NCBI GenBank assembly: GCA_009886625.1
Contig: QXZA01000029.1
Location: 62,001-126,000 of the forward strand
DNA from: Flavobacteriaceae bacterium
Lineage (GTDB): Bacteria; Bacteroidota; Bacteroidia; Flavobacteriales; Flavobacteriaceae
Direction: 5' to 3'
DNA length: 64,000 nucleotides
A program made the position numbers and the translations under genes. This document shows positions 64,000 to 64,000 of this stretch, in pieces. Under the pieces are notes generated by a model. That model searched no databases, was not told the DNA's origin, and saw only the letters and a program-made list of their open reading frames with translations. Positions within the stretch are counted from its first letter, which is position 1, and the number at the start of each line of letters is the position of its first letter.

Positions 64000-64000
64000 T

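Overview
The window is a low-GC, gene-dense stretch of a Bacteroidetes chromosome, most likely a marine member of the Flavobacteriaceae. The signs are the tmRNA proteolysis tag (A)GENNYALAA, the gyrB-mdh-secDF gene order, a TonB receptor paired with a DUF4249 lipoprotein, a fused ResB/CcsA cytochrome c assembly protein, weak Shine-Dalgarno sequences and one good TTG-N17-TAnnTTTG promoter. No phage, insertion sequence, integrase or CRISPR array was seen.

Layout. 1-15.9 kb is mostly core: secDF (cut by the left edge), mdh, gyrB, asnB, a YtcJ-type amidohydrolase lipoprotein, an outer-membrane barrel overlapping a very long TPR protein, ftsE, typA and ssrA. 15.9-19.5 kb is a looser accessory segment with a decayed InlB-repeat surface lipoprotein, an AlkB-type alkane monooxygenase and a two-subunit 3-oxoacid CoA-transferase. 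19.5-39.2 kb is a large carbohydrate locus. 39.3-50.9 kb is mixed: DUF983, PLP decarboxylase, mechanosensitive channel, a large BNR/VPS10-like exported protein, an exported metzincin-type protease, a dead sigma factor, arginase, a TerB-like protein and small proteins. 50.9-63.3 kb holds cytochrome c assembly, a truncated haemoglobin, a compact operon (DUF2520, kdsC, maf, lipoprotein, PIG-L deacetylase, a 28-residue peptide, sodium symporter), an HI0933-type flavoprotein and tRNA-Met. The right edge cuts a TonB-plug protein that has no barrel.

The carbohydrate locus is the most interesting part. It encodes an inositol/uronate route: myo-inositol oxygenase makes D-glucuronate, UxaC makes fructuronate, an SDR probably makes mannonate, and UxuA makes 2-keto-3-deoxygluconate. 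A DctPQM TRAP transporter follows uxaC directly. Interleaved with these are exported proteins typical of oxidative (3-keto) glycoside cleavage: two Tat-signal Gfo/Idh/MocA oxidoreductases, two DUF1080 proteins carrying three domains in total, and an exported TIM-barrel isomerase/epimerase-like protein. A TonB/DUF4249 pair and a PfkB kinase also lie there. No classical glycoside hydrolase and no regulator gene is recognisable in the locus. Two divergent intergenic regions share the same 14-base perfect palindrome (core TTTATTTAAATAAA), which suggests that four transcription units form one regulon. I infer a system that opens inositol- or uronate-containing glycosides in the periplasm and feeds the products into the uronate pathway.

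Several genes are broken by single events: a sigma-70 relic, the InlB-repeat lipoprotein, a small membrane protein beside the haemoglobin, and a DUF983 gene without a visible start codon. Some of these lie at homopolymer runs, so sequencing error should be excluded first.
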